From UBA685 sp002299005 (GTDB lineage Bacteria > Pseudomonadota > Alphaproteobacteria > Puniceispirillales > Puniceispirillaceae), in NCBI GenBank assembly GCA_963966775.1, contig CAXAAH010000049.1, forward strand, positions 1 through 11,330: DNA of 11,330 nt, written 5' to 3'. The notes beneath the pieces were generated by a model. The model had not been told where the DNA came from, did no database searches, and was given only the letters and a program-made list of their open reading frames with translations. A program made the position numbers and the translations under genes. Of this stretch, positions 6,552 to 11,330 are shown one piece after another (positions within the stretch are counted from its first letter, which is position 1; each line of letters opens with the position of its first letter).

Positions 6552-7169
6552 TTACGCTTTCAGCTCAAACCCAAATTCAAGTGCGGCGTCGCATAGATAG
6601 GCGATTGTGTAATCGGTAAAGCTGGTGCGGCAGAGCAGTATCATCTCCTCATCACCAAGCGCCAAAATCGTTACGCCAGCATGTGAGAGATTTGTTTGCG
6701 CGCAATCAGCCTTGATGAAATGATCCTTATGCAAATCAATGGCGCACCCCTTGGCAAGCACATCACGTACCGCAGGGCCTGTGAGATGCAAGCTTGTCAA
6801 CGCGTCTGTGATATCATTGACCGCAATATGCGCACGGCCCGCATCATCTGTGATTTGCTTTGCCAAAGACGCCTCAGCGCCTGCTTCTGTTAACAGTAAA
6901 ATCTCATCAGGGCTAAGCCAGATAGCATAACGGCTTGAGGTGGCGGCGAATTTATTGCTTGCCACATCAGTCGGCAGGCCAACCAGCTTTGATAGCTTTT
7001 TATGAAAGGCCTTGTTGCAACGAATATTCAGCTTGCCTTGATGGGCTATCTCAGAGATGACAAGGCCCGGCTTGCCCCCATTAGGATTAGGCGCAGATTG
7101 GGCTGTGATTGCCGTAAAAGCGCTATGCCCGTCAATAATCGCTTGTGTCGCGTTTGAAGAATTAGCCAT
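6552..7169 (-). CDS. soxG: Sarcosine oxidase, gamma subunit
   Basis: A 205-residue subunit of heterotetrameric sarcosine oxidase. It has a GcvT-like fold but no known catalytic site, and packs against the folate-binding part of the alpha subunit. Seen: LSPDEILLL (86-93 and onward), GPAVRDVLAKGCAIDLH (131-147) and the C-terminal RTSFTDYTIAYL (181-192), all typical of SoxG. I start at 7169 rather than the upstream in-frame ATG at 7193. An AAAAGGAG ribosome site (complement of 7179-7186) lies 9 bases before 7169, and the longer start would place that site inside the gene. The start overlaps the end of soxA by 8 bases (ATGGCTAA), indicating translational coupling. It is the last gene of the operon, followed by the shared terminator. 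Weakly conserved in general, it is identified mainly by motif plus position. Confidence 0.92.
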   Translation of the reverse strand: MANSSNATQAIIDGHSAFTAITAQSAPNPNGGKPGLVISEIAHQGKLNIRCNKAFHKKLSKLVGLPTDVASNKFAATSSRYAIWLSPDEILLLTEAGAEASLAKQITDDAGRAHIAVNDITDALTSLHLTGPAVRDVLAKGCAIDLHKDHFIKADCAQTNLSHAGVTILALGDEEMILLCRTSFTDYTIAYLCDAALEFGFELKA

Positions 7170-10100
7170 TAATCCGCTCTCCTTTTGGATCATAGAACAC
7201 GGTATCTGTAATCACAGCTTCAATAGGTTCTTCGCCATTTATCGATGGGAAATAAACCGTTTGCCCTTTGCGCTCACGCCCGTCTTTTAACAAAGCCATC
7301 GCAATTGATTTATTCAAATTCGGTGACCAATAAGATGAGGTGACTTGCCCAAGCATTGTCATTGGCGCAGGCTCATTCGGGTCTAGCACCGCATGGGCGC
7401 CTTCGGGAATAACCTGCTTTGGATCTTTGGTCAGCAAGCCAACAAGCTGTTTGCGTATTGGTGAGGCCATTGATTTACGCGCAAGCGCACGTTTGCCAAT
7501 AAAGTCAGGCTTCTTGTCAGAGACAATCCACTGCATGCCCAAATCTGTTGAGGTCACCGTGCCATCTGTTTCTTGGCCAACAATGATAAAGCCCTTTTCG
7601 GCGCGCAGAACGTGCATCGCTTCGGTGCCATAAGGGGTGATGTCATGCGGGGCACCTGCCTTCATCAATGAGGTCCATAAAGCAAGACCGTAACGGGCTG
7701 GCACATTAATCTCGTATGATAGCTCGCCTGTGAATGAAATGCGGAAGATACGTGCAGGAATACCTGCGACATGGCCTTCGATCATGCTCATAAAGGGGAA
7801 GGCATTATCTGAGAGATCAACATCACAATTTGCCTCAGTTAGGATCTGGCGTGCGAGCGGCCCTGATAGGGTGGCAACAGACCATTGCTCTGTGACAGAG
7901 GTCATATAGACATCTAATTCAGGCCATTCTGTTTGATGCCATTCTTCCAGCCAGTCAAGGACACCTGCCGCGCCGCCTGTGGTTGTGGTCATGTGGAAGT
8001 GATTTTCCCCAAGGCGTGTTGTCACACCATCATCCATCACCATCCCATCATCTTTGAGCATCAAGCCATAACGACAGCGCCCAATGCCGAGCTTCAGCCA
8101 CGCATTGGTATAGACACGGTTCAAAAACTCAGCCGCATCCTTGCCTCTAATATCAATCTTACCCAATGTCGAAGCATCAAGAAGACCGGCTGTGGTTCTA
8201 GCGGCGACGACCTCACGATTGACCGCCTGTTCCATCGTCTCGCCTTTTTGCGGATAGTACCAAGCACGCATCCATTGGCCGACATGTTCAAACGTCGCGC
8301 CTGCTGAATGGTGCCAGCTATCCATTCTTGTACGGCGAATAGGGTCAAACAGGCCTTTAATATCACGGCCCGCAATGGCGCCAATGCTGGTGGGCGTATA
8401 AGGCAGGCGGAAGGTGGTTGTGCCAACCTTTGGGATCTCATTTTGCAATGAATCTGCCAAGATACCGAGCGCGTTAATATTAGACGTCTTGCCTTGATCT
8501 GTGGCCATGCCATTTGTTGTGTAACGTTTGACATGCTCAACCGAATGATAGCCTTCACGCGCCGCAAGCTGAATATCTGAGCCTGTGACGTCATTCTGGA
8601 AATCAACAAAGGCCTTATCGCCTTGGCCGGCGGGCAGACCATTGGCAATCTTCCATGCCGCTAGGGGCGCATAAGACTGCTTTGGTGACGCCGCCTCTGG
8701 CACAGTGATGTCATCGGCTGATAGGCCTTGGCGTGAGAGGGCTTTTAAGGCAGCTTTCGCCGCTTCACCCATGGCTTTGGCAACATCAAAGCTGCCATTT
8801 GCCGCGCCAACAGATTGCGCACGCTCATGATAGGTTGAGGGGCGGAAGCATAATGTCTTCTCGTCCCATTTAAGCTTGCCTCTGGCTTGTGAATGCAAGT
8901 GAACAGCCGGCGATAGGCCACCTGACATAAGCAGTAAATCACAATCCATATGGCGTGCTTCACCTGTCACAGCGCTGGCATCTTCATTGATGGGACAGAT
9001 TTCAACACGTCCAACACGCAAATTGCCAGCCGCACTTGTCACCGCGTGCCCGGTTAGAATTTCAACACCAGAATCTTGCACCGCCTTGATAAGAGGGCCC
9101 TTTGGATTGACCCTTAGATCAGCGATGGCGCGGATCATGACACCTTGCTTTTGCAAGGCAATGGCTGTGCGATAGGCATCATCATTATTGGTTGTGATAA
9201 TCACACGTCGCCCGGCTAGCGCACCAAAGCGATTGGCAAAGCTACGGGCGGCGCCTGATAGCATGACGCCCGGTAAATCATTGCCAGAGAATACAAGCGG
9301 GCGTTCATGCGCGCCTGTGGCCAAGATAACTTCGGTGGCTCTCACCTTCCATAGGCGCTGGCGTGGTAGATGCGCTGGGCGAGTGCCCATATGATCTGTG
9401 ACGCGCTCGCATAGGGTGATAAAATTATGATCGCCATAGCCAAAGACAGTGGTGCGTGGCAGAAGCGTCACATTATCCATTGCCTCAAGAGACGCAACCA
9501 TATCCGCAATCCAGCTATCAGCTGATTTGTTATCAATCATCACATCATTCTCGCCAAGCAACCAGCCGCCAAGCTCATTTTGCTCATCAGCTAGGATGAC
9601 GCGCGCACCGCTTTTTGCAGCTTGCATCGCCGCCACAAGGCCAGCGGCACCACCGCCTGCGATAAGCACCTCTGTATGGGCGTGCTTATGCTCATAGCGG
9701 TCAGGATCATTGGGGTCGTCCGCGACACGGCCAAGGCCGGCGGCATTACGGATAACATGCTCATAAGTCATCCATAATGAGGCTGGCCACATGAATGTCT
9801 TGTAATAAAAACCAGCTGGGAAGAAGCGTGATAGGAGCGAGTTAACCGCGCCAACATCAACTTTCAAGCTTGGGAATCTGTTTTGGCTTTCGGCATAAAG
9901 CCCGTCATAAAGCTCAACCTGTGTGGCGCGCAAATTTGGCTCAGCATAGGCGCCTTTGCCAACACGCACCAACGCATTGGCCTCTTCAGAACCTGATGCC
10001 ATGATGCCGCGCGGGCGGTGATATTTAAAAGACCGCCCCACAAGATGGACATTATTAGCCAATAAAGCAGAGGCAAGCGTGTCACCTTCAAAACCTTGAT

Positions 10101-10200
10101 AGCGCTTGCCGTCAAAGGTAAAGCTAACAGGCTTTTTGCGGTTAACTCTGCCACCTGATGGCGCGCGCATTGTGTCTTTATGTGAAGAGAAAATACCCAT
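7162..10200 (-). CDS. soxA: Sarcosine oxidase, alpha subunit
   Basis: A 1012-residue large subunit of the cytosolic heterotetrameric sarcosine oxidase (sarcosine + THF + O2 to glycine + 5,10-methylene-THF + H2O2). Order of parts: a ferredoxin-like N-terminal domain (about 24-105) with no cysteine, so no Fe-S cluster, as usual in this family; a nucleotide-binding disulfide-reductase-like region with GGGAAG (182-187) and ATGAHERPLVFSGNDLPGV (294-312), which in known enzymes holds NAD+; the conserved DFQNDVT (533-539) and KRYTTNGMATDQGKTSN (558-574) block; then a GcvT domain from about 620 with GELSYEI (825-831), the folate-site segment, and a C-terminal beta domain to about 1005. Length is normal. 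An AAGGGG ribosome site lies 8 bases before the ATG. Its start shares one base with the soxD stop (TAATG) and its end overlaps soxG. Confidence 0.97.
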   Translation of the reverse strand: MGIFSSHKDTMRAPSGGRVNRKKPVSFTFDGKRYQGFEGDTLASALLANNVHLVGRSFKYHRPRGIMASGSEEANALVRVGKGAYAEPNLRATQVELYDGLYAESQNRFPSLKVDVGAVNSLLSRFFPAGFYYKTFMWPASLWMTYEHVIRNAAGLGRVADDPNDPDRYEHKHAHTEVLIAGGGAAGLVAAMQAAKSGARVILADEQNELGGWLLGENDVMIDNKSADSWIADMVASLEAMDNVTLLPRTTVFGYGDHNFITLCERVTDHMGTRPAHLPRQRLWKVRATEVILATGAHERPLVFSGNDLPGVMLSGAARSFANRFGALAGRRVIITTNNDDAYRTAIALQKQGVMIRAIADLRVNPKGPLIKAVQDSGVEILTGHAVTSAAGNLRVGRVEICPINEDASAVTGEARHMDCDLLLMSGGLSPAVHLHSQARGKLKWDEKTLCFRPSTYHERAQSVGAANGSFDVAKAMGEAAKAALKALSRQGLSADDITVPEAASPKQSYAPLAAWKIANGLPAGQGDKAFVDFQNDVTGSDIQLAAREGYHSVEHVKRYTTNGMATDQGKTSNINALGILADSLQNEIPKVGTTTFRLPYTPTSIGAIAGRDIKGLFDPIRRTRMDSWHHSAGATFEHVGQWMRAWYYPQKGETMEQAVNREVVAARTTAGLLDASTLGKIDIRGKDAAEFLNRVYTNAWLKLGIGRCRYGLMLKDDGMVMDDGVTTRLGENHFHMTTTTGGAAGVLDWLEEWHQTEWPELDVYMTSVTEQWSVATLSGPLARQILTEANCDVDLSDNAFPFMSMIEGHVAGIPARIFRISFTGELSYEINVPARYGLALWTSLMKAGAPHDITPYGTEAMHVLRAEKGFIIVGQETDGTVTSTDLGMQWIVSDKKPDFIGKRALARKSMASPIRKQLVGLLTKDPKQVIPEGAHAVLDPNEPAPMTMLGQVTSSYWSPNLNKSIAMALLKDGRERKGQTVYFPSINGEEPIEAVITDTVFYDPKGERING

Positions 10201-10562
10201 TACTTTTTCCCCTTAGCTTTGGCTGGTTGTGCGGCTTTTTCAGCGGCAGAAGCCCGGCGCCAATTTTCGGCATAGGCCTGCTTGCCAAGCTTTGATTTTG
10301 GCATCGTGCCCATATCATAAATCTCGATAATCTCGTCAGTGACGGTGTCTCTTACGGCGTTAAACCATTTACGGCACCCCGCACCATGACGCCAGCGCTC
10401 CAAGAACACACCTTTGGGGTTGTGACGCCAGAATAGATAATCAGCAAATTGCTGGTCAGAAATGGCATTATCAGCCAGCGGGCGGGCGATATGCGCTTCA
10501 CCGCCACAGCTAAATTCAGCTTCGTCTCTTGCGCCGCAATGAGGACAGTTAATAAGTAACAT
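10200..10562 (-). CDS. soxD: Sarcosine oxidase, delta subunit
   Basis: A 120-residue small zinc-binding subunit of heterotetrameric sarcosine oxidase. Seen: CPHCG near the start (Cys6, Cys9) and HGAGC (His59, Cys63), which together form the Cys3-His zinc site of the family. WRHGAGCRKWFNAVRDT (57-73) is the SoxD hallmark. The last 20 or so residues are an Ala/Lys-rich tail that is probably disordered. An AGGGA ribosome site lies 6 bases before the ATG. It follows soxB by 23 bases and joins soxA by a TAATG stop-start overlap, so soxB, soxD, soxA and soxG are read as one operon. Confidence 0.95.
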   Translation of the reverse strand: MLLINCPHCGARDEAEFSCGGEAHIARPLADNAISDQQFADYLFWRHNPKGVFLERWRHGAGCRKWFNAVRDTVTDEIIEIYDMGTMPKSKLGKQAYAENWRRASAAEKAAQPAKAKGKK

Positions 10563-10585
10563 AAGATTTCCCTACCTATAGCCGT

Positions 10586-11330
10586 TTAGTGAGCGACACC
10601 AGCGGCGCCATGTTCATCAATCAGATAGCCTGTCTCAAAACGCTTCAGCGCATAAGGCTCAGCGATTTTGTTCGGGCGATCATTGGCAATCAAATCAGCA
10701 AAGACATGGCCTGAACCCGGCGTTGCCTTAAAGCCACCTGTGCCCCAACCGCAATTGAAATACAGCCCATCAACATCTGTCTTCGAGATAATCGGAGACG
10801 CATCAGGGCAGGTATCAACAATGCCGCCCCAATGACGCAACATGCGCAAGCGTGATAGCACAGGAAATAGCTCAACAGCGGCGGCCAACATATGTTCTGG
10901 CACTGGCCATGAGCCGCGCTGGGCGTATGAATTATATTTATCAACACCAGCGCCTAGCACCATCTCACCCTTATCAGATTGGCTGATATACATATGCACC
11001 GCATTTGACATGATGACCGTATCCAAAATCGGCTTAATCGGCTCAGATACTAGCGCTTGTAGGGGGCGTGATTGCAATGGCATGCGCACACCAGCCATAT
11101 CGGCTATTAATGATGAATGGCCAGCCACAACAACGCCAACTTTTTTGGTTTTGATAAGGCCTTTGGTGGTTTCAACACCTGTGATTTTGCGCCCTGAACG
11201 CTTGAGGCCTGTGACCTCGCAATTCTGGATGATATCAACGCCTAGATCATCTGCCGCTCTGGCATAGCCCCATGCGACCGCATCATGGCGCGCTGTGCCG
11301 CCACGTTTTTGCAAGAACCCGCCCATAACA
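10586..11330 (-). CDS. soxB: Sarcosine oxidase, beta subunit (5' end outside window)
   Basis: The C-terminal 247 or so residues of the flavin subunit that oxidises sarcosine. The family is usually a little over 400 residues, so about 170 N-terminal residues, including the FAD-binding Rossmann motif, lie past the window edge. The ATG at 11324-11326 is internal: the frame stays open to the edge, and the text there (RGGTARHDAVAWGYARAA) is mid-protein in SoxB. The His of RHD in that segment corresponds, by my recollection of the family, to the histidine that covalently binds FMN. Also seen: SRPLQALVSEPI, GEMVLGAGVDKYNSYAQRG, WGGIVDTCPDASPIISKT and NCGWGTGGFKATPGSGH, all strongly SoxB, and the typical end HGAAGVAH. 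It is the first gene of the sox operon visible here; its promoter is outside. Confidence 0.97.
   Translation of the reverse strand, partial: VMGGFLQKRGGTARHDAVAWGYARAADDLGVDIIQNCEVTGLKRSGRKITGVETTKGLIKTKKVGVVVAGHSSLIADMAGVRMPLQSRPLQALVSEPIKPILDTVIMSNAVHMYISQSDKGEMVLGAGVDKYNSYAQRGSWPVPEHMLAAAVELFPVLSRLRMLRHWGGIVDTCPDASPIISKTDVDGLYFNCGWGTGGFKATPGSGHVFADLIANDRPNKIAEPYALKRFETGYLIDEHGAAGVAH

Noticed and set aside
7164..7193. Longer soxG start at 7193
   Set aside because: The upstream ATG would place the strong AAAAGGAG ribosome site inside the gene and enlarge the overlap with soxA. ATG 7169 fits that site and the usual stop-start overlap.
9886..10131. Lack of cysteines in the ferredoxin-like N-terminal domain of SoxA as a possible loss of function
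   Set aside because: The alpha subunit of heterotetrameric sarcosine oxidase normally has this fold without an iron-sulfur cluster.
7162..10200. Long antisense open frames inside soxA and other genes
   Set aside because: They lack ribosome sites and recognisable domains, and lie wholly within strongly identified genes; they are frame shadows.
10586..11326. A complete short oxidoreductase starting at the ATG at 11326
   Set aside because: The frame stays open to the window edge and the sequence at that ATG is the middle of SoxB, so it is a truncated view of a longer gene.

Overview
The window looks like the chromosome of an alphaproteobacterium of moderate G+C (about half, judged by eye). The FabI, PdxH and glycine-zipper proteins look alphaproteobacterial. 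The methylated-amine genes and base composition would fit a marine heterotroph of the SAR116 or roseobacter kind, but that placement is inference. Gene density is high: eight CDSs, one of them cut by the window edge. No gene-free stretch exceeds about 235 bases. No RNA gene, insertion sequence, CRISPR array or phage gene is visible.

Left part (1-2300) is housekeeping. fabI (enoyl-ACP reductase) and a secreted glycine-zipper protein lie on the minus strand. Divergent to them is pdxH, the pyridoxamine 5'-phosphate oxidase gene. The 233-base divergent spacer holds a GGTACAA/TTGTACC inverted repeat. Downstream of pdxH a 150-base spacer carries a 16-base tandem repeat.

Middle part (2451-6466) is a plus-strand two-gene unit. 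It encodes a dimethylglycine/sarcosine dehydrogenase-type flavoprotein fused to a GcvT-like folate domain, followed 29 bases later by an MttB-superfamily methyltransferase with no in-frame amber codon. A strong bidirectional hairpin terminator (6491-6530) closes it.

Right part (6552-11330) is a minus-strand heterotetrameric sarcosine oxidase operon in the order soxB (5' end outside the window), soxD, soxA, soxG. Its genes overlap or are closely spaced, and it converges on the same terminator.

Read together, the middle and right parts look like a catabolic island for N-methylated glycine compounds. Sarcosine oxidase turns sarcosine, folate and O2 into glycine, methylene-THF and H2O2. The DMGDH-like enzyme would take dimethylglycine (or a similar N-methyl amine) to sarcosine, again loading folate. 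The MttB homologue is a candidate for the first demethylation of a quaternary amine such as glycine betaine. That last assignment is the least certain: MttB-type enzymes normally need a dedicated corrinoid protein, and none is encoded here. This pairing is the most interesting feature of the window.
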